From: Arthrobacter sp. MSA 4-2
Lineage (GTDB): Bacteria; Actinomycetota; Actinomycetes; Actinomycetales; Micrococcaceae
Assembly: GCF_016405885.1 (NCBI RefSeq)
Contig: NZ_JAEKGC010000011.1
Coordinates: forward strand, 1-64,000
DNA: 64,000 bases
Direction: 5' to 3'
Position numbers and translations under genes: made by a program. The notes beneath the pieces are model-generated. The model was not told the DNA's origin and did not search any database. It saw nothing but the letters and a program-made list of their open reading frames with translations. Of this stretch, positions 42,681 to 50,776 are shown one piece after another (within the stretch, counting starts at the first letter, position 1; each line of letters begins with the position of its first letter).

Positions 42681-44291
42681 GTGCCAGTTCTTACCGAATC
42701 CCCCCTCACCGATCCCGCGGCCGTCCGGCGTGAAGCCTCCCGGCGCCGCACCTTCGCCGTGATCTCCCACCCCGACGCCGGCAAGTCGACCCTCACCGAG
42801 GCCCTTGCCCTGCTGGCCCGCGCCATTCAGGACGCCGGGGTCACCCACGGCAAATCCAGCCGCCACGCCACGGTCTCGGACTGGATGGGCATCGAGCAGG
42901 AGCGTGGAATCTCGATCAGCTCCGCCGCACTTCAGCTGACATACCGGGACACGATCCTCAACGTCGTCGACACCCCCGGCCACGCGGACTTCTCCGAGGA
43001 CACCTACCGGGTGCTCGCCGCCGTCGACTCCGCCGTGATGCTCATCGACGCCGCCAAGGGCTTCGAACCGCAGACAGTGAAGCTGCTGGCCGTCTGCAAG
43101 GCCCGGAACATCCCCATCATCACGGTGATCAACAAGTGGGACCGCCCCGGCCTGGACGCACTGGGCTTGATCGACGACATCGGCGAGCGGACCGGGATGA
43201 CACCGGTGCCGCTGACCTGGCCCGCGGGGATCGCCGGGGACTTCCACGGGCTGCTCGACATTCCGGGCAAGCGGGCGTTCCGGCTCGAGGCCGTGGACGG
43301 CGGCGCCCAGGCCGCCGAGGAAACCGAGGTCAACACCGCCGACCTCGACCCGATCGAAGCGGCCCGCTGGCTCGATGCGGAGGAGGAAGCCGGGCTCGTC
43401 GAATCCTCGAACGGCGCCTTCGACACCGCCGAGTTCGCCGCGGCGCGGCAGACCCCGGTCCTGTTCGCCGCCGCCGCGAAGAACTTCGGCGTCTCCCAGC
43501 TGCTCGACACCCTCGTCGACCTGGGCCCGGCGCCCTCACCGCGGGAGACGCTCAGCGATGAGCCCCGCCCGCTGGAATCCCCGTTCTCCGGCTTCGTCTT
43601 CAAGGTCCAGGCCGGCCAGGACAGTTCCCACCGCGACCACATCGCCTACCTGCGGATCTGCTCCGGCAGCTTCGAGCGCGGCATGGTCATCACCAACCAG
43701 CGCACCGGCAAGCCCTTCGCCACCAAGTACGCCCACCGCGTCCTGGGCCGCAGCCGCGAGGTCGTCGACACCGCCTGGCCGGGCGACGTCGTCGGGCTGG
43801 TCAACGCCACCAGCCTGCGAGTCGGGGACAGCCTCTTCGCCGAGGAACCGGTGCGTTTCCCCGACATCCCCCGGTTCTCCCCCGAGCTGTTCGCCGTCGC
43901 CCGGGCCAAGGATCCGGGCCGGTACAAGCAGTTCCGCCGCGGGATTGAGCAGCTCGAGCACGAGGGCGTGGTCCAGGTGCTGCGCTCGGACCTGCGTGGC
44001 GACCAGGCGCCCGTGCTGGCCGCGGTGGGCGCGCTGCAGTTCGAGGTCGCCGCGCAGCGGCTGGGCACGGAGTTCAACGCGCCCACCTCGCTCGACTCCA
44101 TCTCCTACACCCTGGCCATGGCCGTGGCCCCCGAAAGCACCGGGGTCCCGGAGACCTTCCGCGGCGGGGAGATCCTGCACCGCGCCGACGGCGAAATCAT
44201 CGCCGTCTTTGGCGACAAGTGGAAGGTCGGACACTTCCGCAAGGACTACCCGGGCGTAGTGCTCGAACCCATCGGTGCCGCCATCGACTGA
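42681..44291 (+). CDS. prfC: Peptide chain release factor 3
   Basis: A 536-residue translational GTPase that removes RF1/RF2 from the ribosome after termination. G1 is AVISHPDAGKSTLTE, switch blocks follow, G3 is VVDTPGHADFSEDT and G4 is TVINKWDRPG. The C-terminal domain has GALQFEVAAQRL and ends in KWKVGHFRKDYPG. Length equals the family norm (about 530). The GTG at 42681 is preceded by GGAGT and by GACAAT five bases away; the frame is open further upstream but without family similarity. It follows the MFS gene after a hairpin and seems to be a single-gene unit. Confidence 0.95.
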   Translation: MPVLTESPLTDPAAVRREASRRRTFAVISHPDAGKSTLTEALALLARAIQDAGVTHGKSSRHATVSDWMGIEQERGISISSAALQLTYRDTILNVVDTPGHADFSEDTYRVLAAVDSAVMLIDAAKGFEPQTVKLLAVCKARNIPIITVINKWDRPGLDALGLIDDIGERTGMTPVPLTWPAGIAGDFHGLLDIPGKRAFRLEAVDGGAQAAEETEVNTADLDPIEAARWLDAEEEAGLVESSNGAFDTAEFAAARQTPVLFAAAAKNFGVSQLLDTLVDLGPAPSPRETLSDEPRPLESPFSGFVFKVQAGQDSSHRDHIAYLRICSGSFERGMVITNQRTGKPFATKYAHRVLGRSREVVDTAWPGDVVGLVNATSLRVGDSLFAEEPVRFPDIPRFSPELFAVARAKDPGRYKQFRRGIEQLEHEGVVQVLRSDLRGDQAPVLAAVGALQFEVAAQRLGTEFNAPTSLDSISYTLAMAVAPESTGVPETFRGGEILHRADGEIIAVFGDKWKVGHFRKDYPGVVLEPIGAAID

Positions 44292-44316
44292 CGGCAGGCC
44301 GCGGAAGGGTCTTCGC

Positions 44317-44379
44317 GGGCACCCCGCTCCCGCGGCCGGGCACCCCGCTCCCGCGGCCGGGCGCCCGCTCCCCGCGGCC
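44317..44379. repeat. Three tandem 21-bp GC-rich repeats
   Basis: GGGCACCCCGCTCCCGCGGC opens a 21-bp unit, present twice exactly (44317-44337, 44338-44358) and once with small changes (44359-44379), just after prfC. Each unit contains CCGCGG. It may fold as part of the prfC terminator or be simple slippage; it lies upstream of the ABC importer promoter (44380-44511). Confidence 0.75.
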
Positions 44380-44511
44380 GGGCGTACCGCGGATGGACGC
44401 CAGACCGTGGCGGCGCACCGGACGATAACCCCGCAGGGAGCGGTGGTAAAGGCAGTTCGGGAAAAATTCCGCCGGTGTACATTGTGACCAACCTGACCGG
44501 AAGGCACCACA
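44380..44511 (+). promoter_or_regulatory. Promoter region of the first sugar ABC importer
   Basis: TACATT (44479-44484) is a plausible -10 box. GGAA-AAA-TTCC (44460-44470), a small palindrome, lies about 8 bp before it and could be an operator. GGAAGG (44499-44504) is the ribosome site for the ATG at 44512. No regulator gene is adjacent, so a distant sugar repressor would be needed. Confidence 0.45.
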
Positions 44512-45819
44512 ATGACCATCTCCCGACGGCAGATTCTCGGTGGAGCAGGATTCCTCGCAGCAGCGGCGGCCCTTGGTGGCTGTGCGGGCTTCTCGGGAGG
44601 ACAAAACAAGGACAACAAGGACGGAGGGGAGCAGACCCTCACCTTCACCACCTGGGGCAGCCCCGCCGAGGAGGAGGGCTTCCGCCGCGGAATCGAGGCC
44701 TTCAAGGCCGCCAACGCGGGCGCGGACGTCAAGCTGAATCTGGTCCCCTACGAACAGATCTTCCAGAACATCGACGCGCAGCTGCAGGCTGGCACCGCCC
44801 CGGACCTCTTCCGCGTTGACTACGGCACCATCGGTGCCTACAGCAGCCAGGACCAGCTCCTCGACCTCAGCGGCTACTTCGATACCGGGGCAAGCGAGGA
44901 GTTCCTCCCGGCGATGTGGCAGGCCATCCAGTTCGACGGCAAACCGTATGGGGTGCCCCACCAGACCGATACCTCGGCCGTGGTCTACCGCCGGGACCTC
45001 TTCGAGCAGGCCGGCATCACGAACGTCCCGGACAGCCTCGACTCGGCCTGGACCTGGGACGAGTTCCGCGACGTGGCCGAGAAGCTCCGGGGCTCCCTCG
45101 CCGACGATCTCTACCCCTTCGTCTACAACTGGCAGCTCGGCGGCTCCACCCGCTGGCTGAGCTGGCTCTTCCAGGCCGGCGGCCGCCTGCTCAACGAGGA
45201 CCTCACCGCATCGGCCATCGAATCCGACGCCGGAAGGAAGGCGCTGGCATTCACGCAGAGCTTTTTCACCGACAAGCTGGTGCCGCCAAGCAGCTCGGTG
45301 AAATCCTCGACCTACGCCGATGGAGCGTTTTCCGCAGGAACAACGGCCATGGCGTTCGTCGGCAACTTCGTGCTGCCCAGCCTCGACGAGGCCATCACCG
45401 ACTTCGAGTGGGGAGCCACCTACCTGCCGCGGGACGAGCGGGGCGCCTGCGACCTCGGCGGCAATGCTCTGGTGGCAACGAAGAACGCCCGCAATCCCGA
45501 CCTCGCCGCCGAGTTCCTTCGATTCATGACCCAGCCCGACCAGATGTCGGACTTCTGCGCCCGTGCAATGGAACTGCCCACCCTGAACAGCCTCGTCGAC
45601 GCCAGGCTCGACTACCAGACGCGCCCGGACATCGCCGGGATTTTCGTAGAGCAGGCCACCACCCTCGAGCCAGAGGACGTCAAGCAGCTCACCTCACCCG
45701 CCATGGCAGCCATCAATCCGAAGCTGCGGGACGAACTCGAGGCGGCCTTCACGCAGGGCCAGCCGGTGGACGAGACACTGGAAAACATCGCGGCCGCCGT
45801 CGATGAGGCCGTCGGCTGA
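44512..45819 (+). CDS. Sugar ABC transporter substrate-binding lipoprotein
   Basis: A 435-residue extracytoplasmic binding protein. The N-terminus combines SRRQILGG, which resembles a Tat motif, with a lipobox (LGGCAG), so it is anchored to the outer face of the membrane by a lipid on Cys. The mature part fits cluster-B/family 1 carbohydrate-binding proteins: LTFTTWGSPAEEEGFRRGIE, APDLFRVDYG, YGVPHQTDTSAVVYRRDLFE. It delivers a sugar to the two permeases that follow. The stop overlaps the first permease ATG as TGATG. The sugar is unknown and no ATPase gene follows. Confidence 0.92.
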   Translation: MTISRRQILGGAGFLAAAAALGGCAGFSGGQNKDNKDGGEQTLTFTTWGSPAEEEGFRRGIEAFKAANAGADVKLNLVPYEQIFQNIDAQLQAGTAPDLFRVDYGTIGAYSSQDQLLDLSGYFDTGASEEFLPAMWQAIQFDGKPYGVPHQTDTSAVVYRRDLFEQAGITNVPDSLDSAWTWDEFRDVAEKLRGSLADDLYPFVYNWQLGGSTRWLSWLFQAGGRLLNEDLTASAIESDAGRKALAFTQSFFTDKLVPPSSSVKSSTYADGAFSAGTTAMAFVGNFVLPSLDEAITDFEWGATYLPRDERGACDLGGNALVATKNARNPDLAAEFLRFMTQPDQMSDFCARAMELPTLNSLVDARLDYQTRPDIAGIFVEQATTLEPEDVKQLTSPAMAAINPKLRDELEAAFTQGQPVDETLENIAAAVDEAVG

Positions 45820-46787
45820 TGTCCGCCGACACCTCGGCCCGCGAGGAGTCGACCGGCGGTGCCTCACCCAGGGCCGGCCCCGGAGCCACCTCCACGGCGC
45901 GGCCCGGCAGGGAGCCTCGGCGTCAGCGTTCGACGCTGACCTCCTACGGCTTCCTCGGACCAAACCTCGTCCTCCTCGGCATCTTCCTGTTCCTGCCCCT
46001 TGGCTGGGCCTTTCTGATCAGCTTCCAGGAATCGAGCGGGTTCGGCGCGAGCGGCTGGGTGGGCCTCGGGAACTACCGGAGACTCATCACGGATCCAACC
46101 TTCTGGCAGTCGGCCCTGAACACGGCGGTCTTCACGCTGATCACCGTCCCGCTCAGCCTGGCCCTCGGGCTGGGGCTTGCTGTGCTGATGAACTCCGTCC
46201 TGCCCGGCCGCAGGTTGTTCCGTACGCTGATCTACCTGCCGATGGTGATCTCAGGCGTGGCCACCGCGCTCATGGGCGTCCTCCTGTTCGACGAGGCGAC
46301 GGGCATCCTCAACAAGCTCCTGCGCGGCGGTGGACTCGCCGGCGTTCCCTGGCAGTCCGAAGGAACCGCTGCGTTCGCCTCGATCATCCTCGTGACCCTG
46401 TGGATCCGCGTCGGCTTCAACATGGTGATCTACCTCGCCGGGCTGCAGGGCATCTCCCCCGAGCTCTACGAAGCGGCGAAGCTGGAGGGTGCAAGCTCCT
46501 GGCAGCAGTTCCGCCATCTCACCATCCCCCTCGTGGGGCCCTCGACGTTCTTCCTGCTGATCATGGACGTCATCTACTCGTTCCAGGTCTTTGACACCAT
46601 CTTCGTCATGACCGGCGGCGGCCCCGGCCGCTCGACGTCGGTGCTTGTCACCTACGCGTATGAGAACGGCTTTGTCACACGCGACCAGAGCTATGCGGCC
46701 GCCATCGGAATCGTCATCTTCCTGCTCACGCTCATCTTCACGGCCATCCAGTGGCGCGGTAACCGCTCGCGCGACACTGCAGGCTGA
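45819..46787 (+). CDS. Sugar ABC transporter permease (MalF-like)
   Basis: A 322-residue inner-membrane permease with six helices and the binding-protein-dependent signature EAAKLEGASSWQQFRHLTIP (EAA loop that docks the ATPase). The N-terminal 40 residues are cytoplasmic and Arg/Pro-rich. It pairs with the downstream MalG-like permease. TGATG overlap with the binding-protein gene gives translational coupling. The partner ATPase must be encoded elsewhere, as with MsiK-type shared ATPases of actinobacteria. Confidence 0.93.
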   Translation: MSADTSAREESTGGASPRAGPGATSTARPGREPRRQRSTLTSYGFLGPNLVLLGIFLFLPLGWAFLISFQESSGFGASGWVGLGNYRRLITDPTFWQSALNTAVFTLITVPLSLALGLGLAVLMNSVLPGRRLFRTLIYLPMVISGVATALMGVLLFDEATGILNKLLRGGGLAGVPWQSEGTAAFASIILVTLWIRVGFNMVIYLAGLQGISPELYEAAKLEGASSWQQFRHLTIPLVGPSTFFLLIMDVIYSFQVFDTIFVMTGGGPGRSTSVLVTYAYENGFVTRDQSYAAAIGIVIFLLTLIFTAIQWRGNRSRDTAG

Positions 46788-46833
46788 CCTCCAGCCGGCG
46801 CCCGCCACCCGAGATCACCAGAACAGGATTCCC

Positions 46834-47742
46834 ATGGCCTCTCCCCTTCCCCTCCAGGGCAACCCTCCAGCCGCCCCGGCCGCCCCGACCGCCGGGGCCG
46901 TTCCCCGGGTTCGGCGGGTTCCCGCCGCGCAGCGCGTTTCCGCCGCCGCCCGCCTGGGAACCGCCGTCGCCGTCGGGCTCGTCATGATGTTCCCGCTGTA
47001 CTGGATGGTGACGATCGCCTTCTCCCCGAATGCGGACGTCTTCAGCAGGGAACTGAAAATCTGGCCGTCCGAATGGACGCTGGACAACTTCCGCACCGTC
47101 TTCGGCAGCTTCCCCACAGCCACCTGGTTCGGCAACTCGGTGGTCATCACCGCCATCGTCACGGTCCTGACCGTCACCGTGAACCTGCTCTCCGGCTACG
47201 CCTTCGCGAAGCTCGACTTCCGCGGCAAGGGAGTGATCTTCCTGCTGGTATTGAGCACCATGATGGTTCCCGTGCAGGTCCTCATGGTCGCCCAGTTCCG
47301 CCTGGTGACCGAACTGGGCATCTATGGCACGTTTTGGGCCGTCATCCTCCCATCCGCGGCCTCGGCCTTCGGAATCTTCCTGGCCCGGCAGTTCATCATC
47401 GCCATCCCCGACGAACTTCTCGAGGCGGCGAAGGTCGACGGCGCCGGTAACATCCGGATCTTCCTGCAGATCATCCTGCCCCTGTGCAAACCGCTCATCG
47501 CGGTCCTTGTCCTGCTCACCGTCATGTATCAGTGGAACGACTTCGCGTGGCCCCTGATTGCGCTCAAGGACAGCCAGCTCTTTACGCTGCCCATCGGCCT
47601 GCTCTACCTGCGGGGCCAGTACGGGGCGGATTACGGCGCCATCATGGCCTTGGCGCTGGTGTCCATCACGCCCATCGTGATCATGTTCCTCGCGTTCCAG
47701 AAGTACTTCGTGCAGGGTCTGGCGCGAAGCGGTATCCGCTAG
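46834..47742 (+). CDS. Sugar ABC transporter permease (MalG-like)
   Basis: A 302-residue permease with six helices and the EAA loop ELLEAAKVDGAGNIRIFLQ, followed by IILPLCKPLIAVLVL. The N-terminus is a Pro/Ala/Arg cytoplasmic tail. The ATG at 46834 lies 46 bp after the previous stop, with CAGGA before it; an open extension to 46645 overlaps the upstream permease and is not used. Last gene of the three-gene importer operon; a strong terminator follows at 47751. Confidence 0.93.
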   Translation: MASPLPLQGNPPAAPAAPTAGAVPRVRRVPAAQRVSAAARLGTAVAVGLVMMFPLYWMVTIAFSPNADVFSRELKIWPSEWTLDNFRTVFGSFPTATWFGNSVVITAIVTVLTVTVNLLSGYAFAKLDFRGKGVIFLLVLSTMMVPVQVLMVAQFRLVTELGIYGTFWAVILPSAASAFGIFLARQFIIAIPDELLEAAKVDGAGNIRIFLQIILPLCKPLIAVLVLLTVMYQWNDFAWPLIALKDSQLFTLPIGLLYLRGQYGADYGAIMALALVSITPIVIMFLAFQKYFVQGLARSGIR

Positions 47743-47750
47743 GAACACAG

Positions 47751-47793
47751 CCGGACCCGGCGCACCGTCCGAAGTGACGGGCGCCGGGTCCGG
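47751..47793. terminator. Terminator between the importer and the DUF3105 gene
   Basis: CCGGACCCGGCGC (47751-47763) and its exact complement (47781-47793) form a 13-bp stem; the interior can pair further (ACCGTC / GACGG). It lies between convergent genes. Confidence 0.75.
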
Positions 47794-47811
47794 GTGGGCG
47801 AAGGGTGGGTC

Positions 47812-48456
47812 CTAGGCGCCGGGGGTGATGCCGCCGGAGCAGGACGCGCCGGGCTCAGGGGTCTGCTCGCCCTGGATGTACTTCTCCATGAACGCCGCCA
47901 GGCGGGGATCGTCGGCGGAGTCGACCTCAAGCTGCAGGCCCCAGGCGCTGGCGGCGATCGGGGACTCCTGGTCGGCGTGCGGGCTCAGGACCACGTAGCT
48001 GCGGGTGCCGACGAGGTCGGTGAGCGCATCGATCTCGGCCGAATCCAGCTCCGGCTGGTAGCTGATCCAGACGGCGCCGTGCTCGAGGGAGTGGACGGCG
48101 TTCGTGTCCGGCACGGGCTCGGTGTACACGCCGCAGTTGAGCCAGATGGGGCTGTGATCCCCGCCGACCGGAGGCGACTGCTCGTAGGTGACTTCCTCCT
48201 CGGTGTGCTCCCGGCCCAGGTCCTCGAAGGTCGCCACACCCTCGATCGGCTTGGCGGCAGCCTCCCTGGCGGCGTTGTTGGCCTGGACCTGGTTGACGAT
48301 CACCAGGGTCACCGCGATGATGATCGCGAGGATGACAGCGCCGATACCGCCGAAAATCAGAGCGCTGCGCTTGCGTTCACTGGCCCGCTGCTGGGCCTGG
48401 ATGGCGGCAAGCCGTGCCTGGCGGTCCGAGTTCTGCTGGGCTCTCTTCTTGTTCAA
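47812..48456 (-). CDS. DUF3105-family membrane-anchored protein
   Basis: A 214-residue protein with a basic N-terminus, one membrane helix (about 33-56, IFGGIGAVILAIIIAVTLVI) and an extracytoplasmic domain carrying DUF3105 blocks: SPPVGGDHSPIWLNCGVYTE and NAVHSLEHGAVWISYQP, with conserved His and Cys that may bind metal. The role of the family is unknown. It follows a DUF305 gene on the same strand by 81 bp; the two families are often adjacent in actinobacteria, where the conserved His and Cys hint at metal, perhaps copper, handling. That link is inference. Confidence 0.88.
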   Translation of the reverse strand: MNKKRAQQNSDRQARLAAIQAQQRASERKRSALIFGGIGAVILAIIIAVTLVIVNQVQANNAAREAAAKPIEGVATFEDLGREHTEEEVTYEQSPPVGGDHSPIWLNCGVYTEPVPDTNAVHSLEHGAVWISYQPELDSAEIDALTDLVGTRSYVVLSPHADQESPIAASAWGLQLEVDSADDPRLAAFMEKYIQGEQTPEPGASCSGGITPGA

Positions 48457-48537
48457 CGGTTATCTGTCCTTCGTGGCGGAATGGGGAGCGCCCTGCGCGG
48501 GCGCACCGGCTGTAGTCCAATCTACCGCCGGTGCCGG

Positions 48538-49185
48538 CTAACGCCGGTCAAGCAGATCCTGCAGGGCGCCGATTTCGGCCTGCTGCGCCGTGGCCATCTT
48601 GGTGGCCAGGGAGCGCACCTTGGCCGTCTCGGCGAGTTCCGCACCGGCCTCGGCCATCTCGGCGCCGGCGGTGTGGTGGTCGATCATGAGTTCAAGGAAG
48701 AGGCGTTCGGCCTCGACGCCGGAGGACGACTTCAGCTCTGCGAGCTGCTCCGGGGTGGCCATCCCCGGCATGAGCGCTCCGGCGGTGTGCGCCGGGGCGC
48801 CGTCCTGCCCGCCGTGGTGGCCGCCGGCGGAGGAGTCGAGCCACGCCATCGCGGGCGCGGAGCTGCTCTGGGGCAGGCCCCACTCCTCAAGCCAGGCGTA
48901 CATCTGGCCGATCTGGTGCTGCTGGGTGAGCGCGATGTCGTAGGCGACGGACCGCAGGTCCTCGTCGGTGCTGCGGTCGCGGATCAGCAGGGACATCTCC
49001 ACAGCCTGCGCATGGTGCACCTGCATGTCGCGGGAGAAGCCGGCGTCGGCGCTGGCCCCGTCCGGGTGGTCCTGCCCGGCGGACACGCGCCCGGCGGTGA
49101 AGACCAGGCCCATCAGGGCCAGCACGGCCACTCCGGCCAGGATGAGCAGCAGCCGTTTTTGCCAGAACGGCAGGGAGTTCGTCAT
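48538..49185 (-). CDS. DUF305-family secreted protein
   Basis: A 215-residue protein with an N-terminal membrane anchor or signal (LLLILAGVAVLALMGLVFTA) and two four-helix DUF305 halves. Each has a His/Met-rich metal-like site: DMQVHHAQAVEMS near the start and ELMIDHHTAGAEMAEAG near the end; GHHGG lies between. The ferritin-like family is of unknown function and is often linked with copper resistance. First gene of the DUF305-DUF3105 pair. The start follows a GAGGAAACCC-like ribosome site. Confidence 0.9.
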   Translation of the reverse strand: MTNSLPFWQKRLLLILAGVAVLALMGLVFTAGRVSAGQDHPDGASADAGFSRDMQVHHAQAVEMSLLIRDRSTDEDLRSVAYDIALTQQHQIGQMYAWLEEWGLPQSSSAPAMAWLDSSAGGHHGGQDGAPAHTAGALMPGMATPEQLAELKSSSGVEAERLFLELMIDHHTAGAEMAEAGAELAETAKVRSLATKMATAQQAEIGALQDLLDRR

Positions 49186-49295
49186 GGGTTTCCTCGCTGG
49201 ACGGTGGGTTCAACCTCCAACCGTAGGCCATCATGCTGGGCGTTGCCTTAATGCCGGCCGGCCCGCGGTGACAGGCGCCAGGCCGGGCAGATGGT

Positions 49296-49332
49296 GCGTC
49301 CGCGGCGCCCCCGGAGGGGATGCCGCGGACGC
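49296..49332 (-). terminator. Large hairpin at the end of the sugar cluster
   Basis: GCGTCCGCGGC (49296-49306) and its exact complement (49322-49332) enclose a 15-base loop that can itself pair (CCCC/GGGG). It lies 20 bases past the stop of the ADP-ribosylglycohydrolase gene and would end the long minus-strand cluster. Confidence 0.7.
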
Positions 49333-49351
49333 GCCGGGCCTGCCCGCTGCC

Positions 49352-50653
49352 CTAGCCGGCCCGGCCGGGGACCAGCCACAGGGTGCGCTCGGCGAGTTCG
49401 TCGATGGTGATGTGGTCGTAGCCGCGCACGTCGCTGCGCACGTGCTCGTGTGTGGTGCCCACGAGTTCGGCGGGAACCGCGTCCGCCCCGTGCAGGGCAC
49501 CGTAGGCGCTGCCCACCGTGGCCGCCGTGGAGTCGGTGTCGCGCCCGCCGGAGATCGCGATGGCGACGGCGCCGGCGAAGTCCCTGCCCCATAGCAGGCC
49601 GATCGAGATCAGCGCTGCATTGTGGATGGTGTGGACCCAGCTGTAGTGGCCGAGCGTCTCGTCGACCCAGTCCAGGGCCTCCTCGGGCGACGCACCGCCG
49701 TCGAAGAGCTCGAGGACACCGCGGAGGGCCTCGGCCAGCCGGGAGCGCTCGGGGACAACGCGCAGCGCGGTGCCCAGGGCATCCCGTGCCGAATCGGTGG
49801 TGAAGGCGGCCGCCAGGAGGGCGGCGGCCCACATCTCCCCGTAGGCGCCGTTGGCGGTGTGGCTCAGGCGGGCGTCGACCAGGGCCAGGCGCGCGGCCTC
49901 CGCCGGGTCCCCGGGGTTCACGTAGCCGAAAATATCCCCCCGGATGAGGGCGCCGATCCACTCCCGGTAGGGGTTGGCCTCGGTGGCGGTGGCCGGAGCC
50001 TGCAGGCCGGCGATCAGGTTGCGGTAGGCGGCGCGTTCGGCCGTGTAGATCTGGGTGAACGGAAGCCGGCCCAGCCACTCCGCGGCGATGTGTTCGGTGG
50101 TGAGGCCGCGCCCGTGGGTTTCGAGCAGGTTCAGGCCAAGGATGGTCCAGTCGATGTCGTCGTCGCGCGGCACCTCGGTGAAGTTCCCCTCGGAGGCCGT
50201 CGGGGCCGAGGGGTGGAGCCGGTCCACCCCGGCCGGCAGCGGGTCGAGCAGCCGAATGTAACCCTTCTGGGGCCACTGGCCGGCGGCCCGCAGGTAGGTC
50301 TCGACCTCGCCTCGGGTCAGCCCTTCGATCGGCTTGCCCATGGTATTGCCCACGGCCCGGCCGAGCCAGGCTCCCCGGATCCTGCCGGGAAGTTCGGATG
50401 GCTCGTACGCCGTCCTTTCTACCCGGCGGGCCAGTTCGAGCAGGACCGCCTCGTCCCCGGGCTCCTCGTAGGACCAGTCCGGGTCGCGCTGCAGTCCGGC
50501 GAGGGCCTGCCCGATGGCGGCCAGGCGTGGCAGGTCGGAGGCTTCCGCCGCTTCCCGGGCCTGCTGTTCCAGGTCTCCGACGGCGTAGCCGGAATGCGCC
50601 AGCTGTTCGGCCTCGTCGGGAATGATGTCGCGGGGATCGAGTACGTCGTGCAT
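49352..50653 (-). CDS. ADP-ribosylglycohydrolase-family protein in a sugar cluster
   Basis: A 433-residue protein of the ADP-ribosylglycohydrolase (DraG-like) fold. The dinuclear Mg motifs are visible: EVPRDDDIDWTILGL (metal Asp residues) and AISGGRDTDSTAATVGSAYG. The N-terminal 80 residues are extra compared with DraG. In DraG the fold removes ADP-ribose from Arg. Here the gene closes a carbohydrate uptake and oxidation cluster, so hydrolysis of an N- or O-glycosidic bond of a sugar is at least as likely. GAGGAAAACC precedes the ATG. A perfect inverted repeat separates it from the binding-protein gene upstream. Confidence 0.88.
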   Translation of the reverse strand: MHDVLDPRDIIPDEAEQLAHSGYAVGDLEQQAREAAEASDLPRLAAIGQALAGLQRDPDWSYEEPGDEAVLLELARRVERTAYEPSELPGRIRGAWLGRAVGNTMGKPIEGLTRGEVETYLRAAGQWPQKGYIRLLDPLPAGVDRLHPSAPTASEGNFTEVPRDDDIDWTILGLNLLETHGRGLTTEHIAAEWLGRLPFTQIYTAERAAYRNLIAGLQAPATATEANPYREWIGALIRGDIFGYVNPGDPAEAARLALVDARLSHTANGAYGEMWAAALLAAAFTTDSARDALGTALRVVPERSRLAEALRGVLELFDGGASPEEALDWVDETLGHYSWVHTIHNAALISIGLLWGRDFAGAVAIAISGGRDTDSTAATVGSAYGALHGADAVPAELVGTTHEHVRSDVRGYDHITIDELAERTLWLVPGRAG

Positions 50654-50737
50654 GGTTTTCCTCGTTGCTGGTCAGGGGTGCGGGTTCGGGTGGGGAGTAG
50701 AAGGGGGCACTTCGGGTGCGGGGCCCGGGAGGGAGCC

Positions 50738-50770
50738 CGGGGGGACGGCCCGGCCCGGGCCGTCCCCCCG
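50738..50770 (-). terminator. Perfect long inverted repeat between binding protein and glycohydrolase genes
   Basis: The 33 bases 50738-50770 are a perfect inverted repeat centred on 50754, starting CGGGGGGACGGCCCGG. It begins seven bases after the minus-strand stop at 50777. It should act as a terminator or partial terminator and may protect the binding-protein mRNA. Confidence 0.8.
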
Positions 50771-50776
50771 AGCGTG

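Noticed and set aside
44317-44379. CRISPR or integron repeats
   Set aside because: Units are directly joined without spacers and are pure GC; simple tandem duplication.
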